Positions 45,856 to 58,486 are shown, counted from the first letter of the stretch. The stretch is 64,000 nt of DNA from Acanthopleura granulata (GCA_016165875.1 JABBOT010000005.1:3126692-3190691), one strand, 5' to 3'. A program made the numbers and translations. Notes: generated from the letters alone by a model not told the origin.

Positions 45856-48849
45856 AAGTCATGGCCAAATTGTAGCAGGGGTCTATCTTAAGTAGTTTAT
45901 CTGTGTATGATTCAGCATGTAGATGTTGGACTGGCTGGCCTGGGGCCTATTCCAAAAAAATGGAGTCAGAGATGGAAATGTTTTAAATATTTACACGTTG
46001 ACCTTAGGGGTTGAAATTTGGTACGCATACAAAGTACTAGGTCACAGATTCAACTTCTGGACAGTAAGCTGTGCATTATATTGTCTTGTAAAATTTCTTC
46101 TGACATGACTGAAGTCATAAATCGCTTTGTGGAACTCCCTCGGCACGGGTACACACCTCAAAAGTGTCTATACTTGGGCTGGTTGTCATCTCTTGCCTGG
46201 TGGCTTTGGTTACATTCTTCACAGGGTGCATGCACAGTTTAAAATTCTCACTTGAACATATTCATGTCTTTGCAGTGGCTGTTCACAGATTACCTGTGCT
46301 AAGGTGGCCGACCTACATATGCTGACCAGGTGATGGTCACATGATTGCTTGCCTCGACTCGGATGGGACACCAGCACAGACACGAGCTGGGACCAAACAC
46401 TAGGATTCATTGTCTGGATACCAACCAATTCAGATTGTAAACAGTGAAGATGTATATTTTTTCCGGATGATACATACTGTTGGGCTGGTGTGAGAAAAAC
46501 CTGCCAGGTGCATGCTCTGTGGGTGGCTAGTGCGTGGGCATGCCACATGTAATTGCTTCTTTTTTCCAAGCATACCTTGAATCAAAATATCCAGATGTAC
46601 TTGATGTATTAATCATTACACAAACAGTGTCACTCTATATCCATTTTTGTCTCCATGGTGATATATCTGATATTTGGAGAAGGGCTTTGATTGTGCGTCA
46701 AAAAGCAATTTTTTTTTTTTCACATGGCTGACTTAAAGATGTTACTGTGGAAAGGTTATAATTTCGAGTGTACACCTTGATAAATAGGAGACTTGTGTAT
46801 CATTAGACATCTGAGATATAATGCATTGGATTGAACTTTGTCATTGTAAAACCAGTTCTTGGCTAACATGATCAGGTAATTGCTCTCAAAAACACCAGAG
46901 TATCCATTGTTAAAATGTGCAAAGAGAGAATGGAATGGATATGATTTATAGATTGTGTTACATAAATGAATATGCCAGCTATTTGTGTTACATGTATATC
47001 CAAGTTTACATCCATGAGTGTATAGACTCCTTCACACTTCTCCCAGTATGGTAGAGAGACCATAATGTCTGAGAGATTGACTTGATGTGTTCAGTACATG
47101 ATTACTGATTGTATTTCTTTTCATTTCCATGTTCACTGACTGCGATGATTCACTGGAAAACAACATGTAGGGGTATGAAAATGCAGATGTGACATTGTTC
47201 ACTACATGTTGTTATTGTGACTGTATCTGCCTTAAGGTTGACATGGAGCTGCAACGTGCAGCGATCGGCAAGTAGTTAATAATGGGGCCACTGCCTAAAA
47301 CAAGCGATGTGAGCTTAACAGAAGGGTTTTAAAACTCCTGCACTGTGTAATCCCCTCCGTTAATCATTGTTGATTGAGGAACACATAGATTTTAAAGACA
47401 AGGCAGCGTCTTAATACGGAGAGGAAAATACCCCTTGGCCTTCATGTGGACCTTTGTTAGACGTTGTTTCTGCAGTATACAGAGCTACATGTGTATTGAT
47501 AGGCCTGCTCGGACTGTTATATAATGCTGTATTTGTCCCTGATTGAAGCAAATCTTGTGTCAGCACAATACACGACATGTGTGACATCTTTACAAGGAAT
47601 TACCGAAGGTGCTGTTCACCTGCAACGACACGTAGGCCCACCGCAGTATGCATCAAATACACATAGGTACATGTACTCAAACCCGAACAAAACAGGGCAC
47701 GCTTTTTATGTATAAATCAGATGCCTTTCTGGTGAATACAATAGATCCATCTGCACAGAACAAACAGAGCATGTGCATTATGTTGATATAAACACTTGTC
47801 TTCGTGTTTACGTATGCAAAAAGCCTTGGGCCGCGCGTAAGCTAACACTGGACAGGTGAAAGCTTGGTCTTATGTGGAGCATCCAGCTACTTATATATCC
47901 ACCCCATAGCATAAGGACAAGTTCTTATTGGTGTCTTTGTATTAAGACTTTATGTGCTCATGGAGTATTGCTTATGTTTCGTGGATATATATACAGGTCA
48001 AATTGTCCAAGAGCAAATTAAATCGTCCAAGAAAATTGGTCAGATCATCCAGGATATACAAGTCATGTTGTCTATAAGAGTAATGTATAATATATTCTCC
48101 ATTAATTATGAATCAATTAATTCTTTAATGCTTTTACAGAAAACTCTACGTATTGCCTATATGCGTGACGCTTGGACGCATGCCATGGAATCTACATGTA
48201 CATAGGCCTATTTGTTTTACCAAAACATTTAACTGGAATATTGAGCACAGTGTCGGCCCTGCATTCGCTTTGAGGGTGATTGGCCATGTTTCCAACTGAG
48301 CTGTATACACATTTTATTTCTGAAAGCTAAGCTGGGATGAATGAAACAGATCACAAATTTAGCCTTGCATCTTCAGCGGGTCATAATTTCGACACGTGCA
48401 TGATGGCTCTGAACGGGTCATGAAGACAGTGAGAGAGGAGTTAAAACCCCCAAAAGTTAGTGGGATTTGCAAATACACTTGACCTTCAGTTTTTCAGTGC
48501 CTAGTCCCAATTAAGTTTCTCAAAAAGTGTCGATTGGGAGTGGCCTATAGATACTGATACGCGGGGACCGCTGGCCACCCTTAGCCCGAGTTCTATGTGG
48601 ACCCGATTTAGGCATTATGCTTGTAAGGTGCTACCCTGTCGTTCAATTCCGCTGCGTGCACGTTAGATTCTTCACGAATACACATAAAGCACCTTAATTC
48701 CGAAAGTTGAAATATTTGCGCACATTTAGCCACACTCGCTACATAGCGCTACCACACCATTCTCATGTAAATTTTAGACGAAGCCAGAAATACGGTCAGT
48801 TGGCACATACTGCCACGTTTTTCAAATCGCTGTCAACGAGGCGGGCATG
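45856..48849. other. Intergenic, no gene recognised
   Basis: About 3 kb without a supported gene. The minus-strand open frame at 46219-46569 (116 codons) has no domain or splice context. A small cluster of iterated TCGTCCAAGA-like words lies at 47995-48065. GC content rises toward 48560-49060. Confidence 0.5.
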
Positions 48850-48853
48850 CTCA

Positions 48854-49003
48854 GAGTGGGTGTTCTCGCAAACCAACGCAAAATAACGGTAGAAGACGTG
48901 ATTTCCGGTAGTCGCTATACCTTAGAATGTTGTTGTTGTAGCGGCTACCGGAAATCACGTCATTGTAGCGTTGTTTTGCGTTAGTTTGCGAGAGCACCCA
49001 CTC
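48854..49003. mobile_element. Palindromic MITE-like element
   Basis: Two arms of about 64 bases (48854-48917 and 48939-49003) are reverse complements with only scattered mismatches. They share GAGTGGGTG, TCTCGCAAAC, AACGCAAAA and GACGTGATTTCCGGTAG blocks and are separated by a 21-base loop. A direct CTCAG lies at each edge (48850-48854 and 49001-49005) and may be a 5-bp target-site duplication. There is no coding capacity. A foldback DNA transposon derivative is the simplest reading. Confidence 0.8.
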
Positions 49004-49025
49004 AGGTCTCGCCCAAGCAGCGTTA

Positions 49026-49037
49026 ATCTCGCGAGAT
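49026..49037. promoter_or_regulatory. ATCTCGCGAGAT palindrome (TCTCGCGAGA promoter-type motif)
   Basis: A perfect 12-base palindrome contains TCTCGCGAGA, a motif enriched in animal core promoters of broadly expressed genes. An ATG follows directly and opens 22 codons (MAPMPIRLITLDLLIV...). No transcript or spliced continuation could be identified, so promoter activity here is a guess. Confidence 0.35.
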
Positions 49038-49091
49038 GGCTCCAATGCCGATTCGGCTTATTACCTTGGATTTACTGATTGTTCAGAATGT

Positions 49092-49164
49092 GAAAAAAAA
49101 TTAACAGAAGAATAGGGAGTGTTTTGGTGAAAAAATTAACAGAAGAATAGGGAGTGTTTTGGTG
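49092..49164 (+). repeat. Direct duplication, about 37 bp
   Basis: Two adjacent copies of AAAAATTAACAGAAGAATAG plus GGAGTGTTTTGGTG. They are nearly identical and so recent. Confidence 0.85.
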
Positions 49165-52111
49165 AGCATCTCCGTTTTACCCGATTCATGAATGTCTTGG
49201 TTCATTTTGTACGGATTTTCGAAGCGCGGAGTTTCTCCGCACTAAACTTCTTTTAAATACCACCATTTTTAACCTGCATAGCTCCTCGTCTGTGATCGAT
49301 GCCTAACCCCATGTTAAAGATCACAGCCGAGATCCTTTGCTAGCGGGAATCCATGCATTTAGGGGGAGCCATTAATTGGTATGCATAGGTCAGAAAACTG
49401 ACACCATGGGTGTCCCGTAACATTAAAAAATACCATGCAGCAATTCAAAGTCACTCAAGATGATTTCATGCGGGAATTTTGGATGGCTTATCAACTGTTA
49501 GCGTCCAGGGATGTGGGTTTCATCGGCCGCCGGTCGATTTTCGGAAATGTGCTGTACAGGCCTACTCTCTATTTAAAGTGAAAAACAGCTCATCACTAAG
49601 GCACTGTTCATCAAAAAGATTACAAAATTCTCTCTCGAGTGCATAAAACTGTTCGAATTTAAATGAATTCGTTGTTGAATTTTCTTCGTTTGACGTGTGG
49701 AGTATTTTTGCTGTCGACTGGGGATCTTCCGGCGCCCATGCTTTTAAGTTCGTGGACCAATCAGAGAGCTAGGAGACATCAGCTGATCAGAGGCTGTGAC
49801 GTAAATGTTCTAAGATGATTGTCACTGTAACATGTAATACCATAGTGACAGAACACTGTTTTAATGTTATATGTTTTAAGGATATCAAATACATGAGTGA
49901 ACAGCACTGCAAAGTATTTCAAACCCATTGTGTTATGTGGGAAGTGAGTTTCTTGATCATTTCATGTTGTACATTTACATAAGTTTCAACCACAACTCTG
50001 GCAGCTTACTACAGTATCAGGTGACAGGAGTGCCGAACTTGGAACAATTACGTCACAGCCCATACACAATGCCTGCGTTTCATGTTAGAAACGTCACTGT
50101 CAAATGCCAATTTCCCCTGTCGAAGTAGCTGTTGGAGAAAACAAAACAAAATACTTCACCGAAAGGTACATAATATTGTCAAACCCGTCTGGCAAACTTA
50201 GCTTTGAACATGCGCTGCCTGTCACTGTAACTATACATGTATGACGTTAAAAAGTCGTTGTACAGGTGTGGATGTGTCGTAATCCATACATGTACAATGA
50301 TCTTATATCAAAATATTACCATTTAAACCTGTATTGGTTGGGGAAGTGATCGTGTCGAGTATTCCACGCAAGCAAGATGGACTTGTTTTATAGTTTGTAC
50401 ATTTGTAATAGTTGTGCATCGAGACTTACTATAAACACCTGCCAAAAAATATCATGTCACCAATGAAGGGCGACTGCTCCAGACCATATGTATGGGATAT
50501 GATTTGGTATCTTGAACGATAGGCCTATATCACAGAACATCTTGGACGATTGGGCCAACTTTCGTGGGCATTTTGTCTTGGCCATTTCGCTCTTGGACGA
50601 TTTAACCTACAAGAAAAGGGTACTAGGCCTACATGCCGTCTATATTGCCATTAATTCTCGTACAATGTCGTACTGAATTCAAGTCTCGTATTCCATTCAG
50701 AACTAACATTTTGTCACAGTTGGTCAATGCAGTTATAAATGCTACAGTGATGACTTGAATCAGATTGGAAACTGTGCAAGAAGCCGATCACCTCTCAAAG
50801 GAACCGGTCAGGTTAAGGTGTAGGATGTCCACGAATCACAAATCTTAATTTGCATGGAGGTGGCATCATATTTCACACGTCACACCGCTTCCTCACAAGT
50901 TCAAGAAACCGTCGGCTGAATTTTTCGGGTCAATTGAACGCTACATTCACAGTTACCTCGTTAGTAATCAAAGACCAGTTTCAGACTAATCAATCTTCGG
51001 ACAGGCGCTGTACTTTGGGTGGACAGTCATTCTATAGCTGTATGGGATCAATGGGCCCAGGACCGCACCAATTGCCGCTCACAGATCGGCTGACAAGGCG
51101 TCGGTCAGCTTGGCGCTCTCCCGTCGTCTTAGGCCGCTAAAGAGCCTCCAAGCTGTGTTCGCCTGCTGAACTCGATGAGCCATTCTCACTGGGCGACAGA
51201 TGGTAATCAACTTCACACGTAACCTAAGCTTGTATTCGGCCGACAGTCAAATAATGACGAGTTAAGTAAAAGGACTACTGTCCGCTGGGCAACCAGGCAT
51301 TTTTCCTTACCGACCATTGGTACATGAGTTAAACTAGACACTTAAGTATCTTCAAAACTTCGAAGCTTGCAGAACAAGTTACCGTAGGCCTACAATCACT
51401 ACATCAAGCATCTAGACACACTATGGGGGCCTGTATTACACTCCTCGACAAGGAAATGAAAATCAAAAATTAAAAATGTGCAGGGTAAGGAGGAAAAAAG
51501 GCAAAATGCAAAACTTCAGCCTATGTACATGTATATGGTCGTAACCTATTACTGATCATCACATACAGTTAGAAAATGCTACGGCACTTAAGACAGTGGA
51601 AATTGCGTCAAAAGTTACATTTTTGTCAGTCTTGATAAGTGGTTATATACAATTTAGACAACTTCATGACCAAAACCTATGCATACAGTTCACTCGTTTT
51701 GTGTCCCGCATGCATGTGATCCAGTACCAGAATTAGCAAAGTGTGTAAATGCGCAAGTCATTTGACAAGTACAAACCTGCTCCTCAAGTCATGGAAATGT
51801 TAATTAAGCCACGGATGAGTAGAACTACGCCAATGCCAGTGCGCCTAAACCTGAATGAACATTACGTAACTGATTCTGGGGCAGTTGAATAGGAGTTAGC
51901 CATTCTCATGCACCTGCCTGCCCACTGAAACTGGCTGATAAAGCATGTCAGTCAACAAGTAGAATAATTTACCTGAATCGAAATATATGCACGTGTAGGC
52001 CTAAACATATGTTCACCCCATGGGCTATTAAAATTCTCGATTGGCATGCATACAAATGTATTATACATGTGTAGAGGCCTAGTGCTTATATATAGGCCTA
52101 CACGTTTCCAC
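49165..52111. other. Intergenic, no gene recognised
   Basis: A GC-richer block at 49690-49830 contains a CCAAT box (GACCAATCAGAG near 49756) and a CRE-like TGACGTAA near 49797, so it might be a promoter, but no exon follows that I can recognise. The 96-codon frame at 50850-51140 has no motif. A second TCGTCCAAGA-related cluster (inverted) lies at 50527-50607. Confidence 0.45.
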
Positions 52112-52120
52112 TATATCTTT

Positions 52121-52276
52121 CCCGCTTCCTCTCCGGCCGTACGTGAGGAAGTCCTCCAGTTACATGCGGATGGTCGTAGGTTTCCCCTGGCTCTGCCCAG
52201 TTTAATCCCACCCACGGTTGTTTAAGTGAAATATTCTTGAGTACAGCGTTAAACACCAATCAAATAAATAAATAAA
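52121..52276 (+). mobile_element. SINE-A, 5'-truncated, with 9-bp target-site duplication
   Basis: It starts CCCGCTTCCTCTCCGGCCGT, continues GCGGATGGTCGTAGGTTTCC, GTTTAAGTGAAATATTCTTG and AGTACAGCGTTAAACACCAA, and ends CAAATAAATAAATAAA. The repeat TATATCTTT lies at 52112-52120 and 52277-52285. Confidence 0.9.
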
Positions 52277-52285
52277 TATATCTTT

Positions 52286-52993
52286 TCCATGTTACTAGCT
52301 CTGTAAAACGGTGCTCCTTGACAATTTATATTAAGTCCTTTACCAAAACATACCATATATTCTACCCACTTAATTAATATTCTGCTCGATCATGCAATTA
52401 ATAAACACATGCATATAGTGCATCATGCATGTACACAAAAGGTTATATGTTCTATTTATTTATCGAACGGGCCCTTAGGATAGAAAGTATAACCTGACAA
52501 ATCTTCCTGACAAGCCAACCCGCATATGCAGTAAAACATAGGCCTACAAGCTTGTGTCACACAAGTTGTGTACCGACACGTTTCTCTTCCTACATGTAAG
52601 ATACTCCTCTGTATACTTTTCAGCGACTTCCAACACTGCTATCTAGCTGTATAATTTATAGATTATGAAACATAAAGGCTTATTCTTAGTACAAAAAAAA
52701 CAAAACGAAAACACTCCGTGCTGATTCAAGGAACGCCAAAGCCAGTGCTACACAAACATTTTCAACCGGATCTGTTATATTTTAAACGGATGAAACTGAC
52801 ATCTGGGAAATTGGTAATCGCTTGCAAACATACCCACGTGGCCACGGAACTGAGTACGAAACGCACACAAAGCACGTAGCACGGGCATTGACACTTTTTC
52901 TACGTTATTGTTATGTTAAAACCTCTGCTGTGAGAGTTCTGCGTAGCCTCGTTATTTTACATGTTTATCGACAACCGGGGAAGCGAGCGATTT
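52286..52993. other. Upstream region of cyclin A
   Basis: AT-rich with no gene seen. Distal cyclin A promoter elements may lie here, but I can support only the block at 52994-53026. Confidence 0.5.
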
Positions 52994-53026
52994 GATTGGC
53001 TGGTTTATACCTCGCGGGGAATTCAA
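52994..53026 (+). promoter_or_regulatory. Cyclin A CCAAT + CDE/CHR-like block
   Basis: GATTGG (an inverted CCAAT box, 52994-52999) is followed after 13 bases by CGCGGG (53013-53018) and, 3 bases on, by TTCAA (53022-53026, which is TTGAA on the other strand). The human cyclin A promoter, as I recall it, has the same order: an NF-Y CCAAT box, a CDE with CGCGGG and a CHR with TTGAA a few bases on. That module represses the gene in G0/G1 through DREAM-type complexes. The block lies 216-248 bases upstream of the start codon. The CHR orientation is reversed here, which lowers certainty. Confidence 0.5.
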
Positions 53027-53241
53027 CGGGCTGTCTCTCACTGTTCTGTCAGTAGATTCATTGTCTTCACAACTGCTGCAGAATTTATATCAAGGGATTC
53101 AAACGAAGGCATTGTAGACCTTGTCGACTTGGGGAAGCTTGAACATCTTGTTGGTCTGTACAAGGAATCTACCATCTGTGATAGGAGTTGTTGGAATTCG
53201 ATAAAAATCTACTTCTTTCGACGCATTTGCGAGTGATAGAC

Positions 53242-56200
53242 ATGTTTTCGGTCTCCAGTGTGAATCCTGCCCTGGATGAAAACAGCATGGAGACTAGAGG
53301 CCATGGGCAGAGAAGATCCAAAAGAGAGGACTTTCAAACTAGGAATAATGGACCTATTGCATCAAAACGTGCAGCTCTGGGAACGATTACTAACCAATCC
53401 CAACGAATTCAGCCGTTTAGAGCTGCTAAGGTAAGGCCTCCCACGTTGTTCGTCGTCGTCGAAGGCGGCAGCCATGGCACTTTTGAATTTTCAACGGCCT
53501 GCATGTGGGTTTTATGCGGAGAATGTAAATCTATCCATTAAAAGTTTAAATCTAAGATATTTCCATCCTAATAAGCTGTAGTTTTAATTGCTGAACTATT
53601 TAGGTGCTAATGGTTTTTTGTCTTTTTTATTTCGTGTTATTTTTGAATAAGTTTCTATCTTGTCCCGCGCAGGCATCCACCAACGAGATCTGCACGGATA
53701 AGGAGAACGCTTTCACGAAAGCGGCTGAAAAATCTGCCTTCGGCGAGTTACAGTCGTTCAAAATCCACGTTGACGAAGAAAATGTTGGTGTTCAAACGAG
53801 ACAGAGATCCCAGCTTTCTGAATCTTCAGAGCCTAAGCTTGAGTTGAACGACGCCATAACCGCCCTCCCAAGGGTGCCTTTGTCCACAGCCCAGTTGGAT
53901 GACCATGACATATCTATAGACGAAAAGACTGGTATGTTTTTGGTACACTTGTAATGTGTAAATTAAGGTTCTGCTTATATCGTGTTGATATAATCTATAT
54001 ATTTGTCTCAAACCCAGACTTATAAATATTCTTCTCTCCACCCACTTGTAATGTATATGCTACATAACGTACGTACTTTCCACAAGTAATGTGTACGTAT
54101 ATGCTCTGTCAGATGAACTTGCATTTACTAAGTTTGCCATTGGGTTTATAATTTTCTGCAGAATCTCCTATGGTGCTGGATACTTCGATAGAAGCAAGGG
54201 ATGAAAAAGCTGATCGTGATGCCATAATAGTGGGTGTGCCAGAGTATGCTGCTGACATCTATGCTTACTTGAGGGAAGCAGAGGTATGTTCTCAGCAAAA
54301 CACATGATGAATTAAACTGTGTTTAACAGCCAGCAGCGGCTTCTAAATGTACCATGTATGCTAAAAATTGCGTGCTCTAGATATCCATTCCATTTTGTGA
54401 GCAGTGTTGAATTCTGTGTACTAAAGGGAACTTGGAATGACCCAGGTGCCTCATCACCAATGCAGTCAATGTGAGTTAAAGCTCATGCTGGCTTCACCTC
54501 TGGTTGTATGTGGGGAAGGTCCACCAGCAACCTGCGACATTGTATGTGTAGAAATATATATTCTTGAACACTGTAGCACATAAATCAGGAATATTGATCA
54601 CAAAATTGAAGGAAACTAAGTAGGCAGTTGCAGGAAAAAAAAATATGCAAGTAAATTTGTCTTTTATTTTTTAAAGTTCTTAATCATTTTCAGACCAGAA
54701 ATCGCCCAAAAGCCGGTTACATGAAGAAGCAGCCAGACATCACAACTAACATGAGATGTATTTTGGTAGACTGGTTAGTAGAGGTTGCAGAGGAATACAA
54801 GCTTCATAGAGAGACACTGTTCTTGGCTGTGAACTACATCGACCGGTTTCTCTCCCATATGTCCGTGCTTAGAGGAAAGCTACAACTTGTGGGGGCAGCC
54901 AGCATGTTCTTGGCAGCGTAAGTACCTTGTAACCCAAGACCGACAACAAGAAACTTGTCAGATTCTTCATAAATTGCCTCTCCTTTATTACTATAACTTC
55001 GATGCCATGAGGGCCCCATTAACTACAACTCTCAATACACCAAAATTATACTTCAGATTATTCATATTCATAGGCAATTGCTTTGTAGCAGAGTACCACA
55101 GATCATACCACATCCTCATTAAGGATGTAATGCATACACTACTTAATCTTTTCACACCTGAAAGAGCAACTTACCTCGCAACTCATTAACAAAGTGTGGA
55201 TACCAAATTTCATTTCTTGGGTTGGCCCAATTTCAGGGTTCCATGAGAGCATAATTTTGGCAGTCTACATAAAAGACCTCATTTCCAATTCGAAATATTT
55301 GAAGAAATGCAGTAACCTTCCGTGCATCATTTTGTGCATGGGGTAGCAGGGTGTGATCCGTTGGCTGGCTTTTTCCAACTTTTGCCAGTCAAAAACTACG
55401 TAGCATGTTCTATTGGTGGTTTATAGGATATTCTCAAACCTGATACTCATTACATAAAAGAGTGTTTAATTGTATAGCTAACTGTAACGGATCCATTATT
55501 ATATGCAACTCTGTACTTGTATTGCTTTCGTACATAATTGGGTAAAACTTTTTGACCCTATTTTTACAGGAAATATGAAGAAATCTATCCACCAGATGTT
55601 GGGGAATTTGTCTACATCACTGATGACACCTATTCAAAGAAGCAGGTAATTGGAATCGACTTTTTTTTTTTTTTTTTTTTTTTTTTTCTCTTGGTGACCA
55701 AGTTGAACCTCAGCACATGGTTATGTCAGCAATTGATAATGAAGCAATGTAATCACTCCATTGTCCTGAACTTGGCTTTTTTTTTTCCCTTATCAAGTCC
55801 TATTGAATGAATTGTTTGACCACTTAATCTTAGTCTTTGCATTGTGAACTGATGTAGCCATTGTAACTTTTTTCTTCCCCCCAGGTATTAAGAATGGAGC
55901 ACTTAGTGTTGAAGGTTCTGTCTTTCGATGTGGCCGTCCCCACGGCTAACTGGTTCTGTGAGCGTTTCGTTAAACAGTGTGGTGCTGATGACAAAGTAGA
56001 GGCTCTAGCTATGGTGCGTCATTTCACTGTGTCCATTATCTTTTTTTTTAAATTATTACCAATTGTAAGGCTTCTGTTCTTGTGCAGAGAAATATTAAAC
56101 ATCCTTGTGGTTTTGATATGGTTTAGCAATAAAATACTGTTTCATTGAAAACATTGGAATTGATTTTTTAGAATCGAGTGAAATAATGCCATGGCACAGC

Positions 56201-57364
56201 TTTCAGCGACATGATATAATGTTGGCTTAAAGTGTAAATGAGTTAAGTTAAAAAAAATTTAGTTAAAAAACTAAATAGGTAATTATCATGAAAATCTTGC
56301 TCTGACCATGCAGATGTTTGTTTCAGTTCTTGATTGAATCGACATTGATAGATGCCGAGACCTACATGAAGTTCTTACCCAGTACGATAGCTGCAGCTGC
56401 TGTCTGCCTAGCCAACCACACATTCCAGAAAGAAGCCTGGGTAAGGGCCTAAGATTTTTTGTAGTTGTGGTACACTACATGCAAACAGATTGCTGAATTG
56501 AATTTTTCTACTCCCCACCCAATCTTTTGGCCTACAGAATTGGGCTTAATGACCCAGAATTACCTCAAATGACCAAGTTGTACATATTTTTGAAAGGATT
56601 TAAGAATTGAGATTAGAAATTAGATTTTTATGGTTGTGGAAATCATGATTTCCTGGGAATTGCCTTAATTTTTTTTTTTTGTTTTCACAACTCAATTTTT
56701 GGGAGGCGAATTAATATAAACATCTGAAATATGGGTGATTCTTTGAGGCCAAATCCTACTTGTCCTTCATGAGCTTTTGCAGATTCTATTTGTTTTGCCA
56801 AAATGTCTACTTGTTTTCTCTTCAGTCTAGTCAAATGGTCCAAGAGACTGGTTATGACATGCCTCAGTTGAGCGAATGCCTGCACCAGTTACACCGTACT
56901 TTCTGCGAGTCTCCAAACCATCCACAACAGGCTGTGCAAGAGAAATACAGACAACCTAAGTAAGCAACTTTCCTTCCATGCATGGATTAATGTTTTTTTT
57001 TTTTTTCTTTTTATTTTTTTAGCGGATAGACATGTCGGCCACTTGAGGAAATGATTTAATGCAGAGTAGTTTTTAAGTAATTTCATGTCACCAATTAACG
57101 GAATATGTAGGTACAAAATTTCCACAGCATACATTGTTGTAAATACATGCATAGTCAACAGCTACCTGTATTTTTGAAGAGTGGAGGGGAGAGGATATTG
57201 TTTGTTTTTTTTTTTGTTTTTTTTGTTTTTTTTTTTTAGTTTGAAGCAGAACTTAAATTTATTGGAATAGTTTTACTGATTTATTTTTATTTATTTATTT
57301 TTTTTCTCTTTGCAGATTCCACCAGGTGTCGCTCATGCAACCTCCCATGTCGCTACCATTGTAG
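53242..57364 (+). CDS. Cyclin A (CCNA2-like), 9 exons
   Basis: Regulatory subunit of CDK2 and CDK1 that drives S phase and entry into mitosis. Coding exons: 53242-53430, 53673-53931, 54162-54283, 54694-54917, 55570-55645, 55885-56013, 56327-56440, 56826-56959, 57316-57364. All are GT-AG and in frame, giving 431 aa (human cyclin A2 432). The N-terminus has the destruction box RAALGTITN (43-51) and a KEN box (73-75), both used by the APC/C, and the cyclin A-type FKIHVDEE (92-99). The first cyclin box runs from about residue 180, with [12 protein letters not shown] (210-221), the hydrophobic patch that binds RxL substrates; most cyclin A proteins have [18 protein letters not shown] and [20 protein letters not shown] follow, then the second cyclin fold in exons 6-9. 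It ends QPPMSLPL. Cyclin B is excluded by [12 protein letters not shown] and YMKKQPDIT. Confidence 0.97.
54437..54590 (+). mobile_element. Degenerate SINE-A, cyclin A intron 3
   Basis: GTGCCTCATCACCAATGCAG, GTGAGTTAAAGCTCATGCTG, GGGGAAGGTCCACCAGCAAC and AATATATATTCTTGAACACT follow the SINE-A order with deletions. No target-site duplication was found. Confidence 0.65.
54918..55569 (+). other. Cyclin A intron 4, nothing further
   Basis: 652 bases of AT-rich intron. The open frame continuing from exon 4 into it is read-through. No mobile element was recognised. Confidence 0.7.
55660..55689 (+). repeat. Poly-T run, cyclin A intron 5
   Basis: About 27 consecutive T residues, one of many long T runs in this gene's introns and 3' UTR (also near 56670, 56993, 57205-57238 and 58417-58439). 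Confidence 0.85.
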
Positions 57365-57654
57365 CTGATCTCAGTGCTGTGCTTCCATTGGACATTTTTT
57401 TCCCAAAATGCCATTGTTCTTTCATTTCCAACTAGAACGTCTGGAGCCTGTGTTCACCAAGCACTTGTGGCTGGACTGGCCTGGTTGTGAGCTGCCTGTA
57501 CTTGCTGAAAAAGGCTTGAGAGGTCTTCATCCTTCAGAGCATAACAGGGAACCTTTTCTTTTTTTTTTCTCAAGGAGCTAGTTCAGTTCTAATGATAAAC
57601 CAGGCAGATAAAGCAAGTATTTCACCGTATTTTTTTTTTTTTTTTTTTAAACAA

Positions 57655-57660
57655 AATAAA
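57655..57660 (+). terminator. Proximal polyadenylation signal, cyclin A
   Basis: AATAAA directly after a long T run, about 290 bases downstream of the stop. It could give a short 3' UTR form. Confidence 0.5.
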
Positions 57661-58486
57661 TACATTCTTAAACGAATCCCTGCAACTTCTCAAAAACATC
57701 CTAGATTGGAAAAACCAAAGTAGATACATTGGACAGGTATTCAGATTTTTTTCTACTGGATTACGTGCCTCGGTTTATGTAGGACAGAGGTAGCTCCTTG
57801 ATCCAAGATTGTTGCTCCAGAGGAATATGCGATATTTACAAGGCATCCCCCATAATCATGATCATTTGCTAGCTATCATGTGGAAATGATTTTTAGGGAT
57901 TTTCCCCATTAAGATGTAATTACTACTGCATCTAGATTTTTTAACCATGTGAGAGTGAACCGAATGAGAACGTGTGATTGGTGAAAGAAAAGTTAAATCA
58001 TGTACAACTTTTTTACGCACTATAAATTTCATCCCTGATGATAGACCTTCATTTTAAACCATGTCCAAATCAGTATTTATTGGATTGGATAACTGCTTGT
58101 AGAACAGATCTCGTTTTAGAATATATAGTATACTGGCAAGCACAACTGAGCCTAAAAGGAAAAGTCTCCATTTTTTATTTTAATTGTTTTTTGTTTTTAA
58201 ACTATGCTAAAGCTCAAGTTTTGTTTATTGTTTCAAAATTTTAATTCTTGGGTACTTGAAAAATGAATCGTTTTTTTTTTTTCTTTCTTTGTTTTGGAGG
58301 CTTTACTTTTTTGGGACTTTTCTGCCCACAGGAATCTGCTCTAAAAGTCAGCTGTCCAATTCTGTACAGTGCATTGGTTAATATTTGTACAATATTTTAA
58401 GATTGGCATGTTTTTTGTTTGTTTTTTTTTTTTTTTTTGTCTCAAAGGGCAACTGTTTTTGTACAGCTATGGTACTAATACAAGAA

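Noticed and set aside
49037..49104. A 22-codon frame (MAPMPIRLITLDLL...) as the first exon of a HAD-like protein
   Set aside because: The resemblance is limited to about six residues, and no donor or downstream exon was found.
52961..53236. 91-codon open frame upstream of cyclin A as a gene
   Set aside because: It overlaps the putative promoter and 5' UTR of cyclin A, ends just before the cyclin A ATG, and has no domain.
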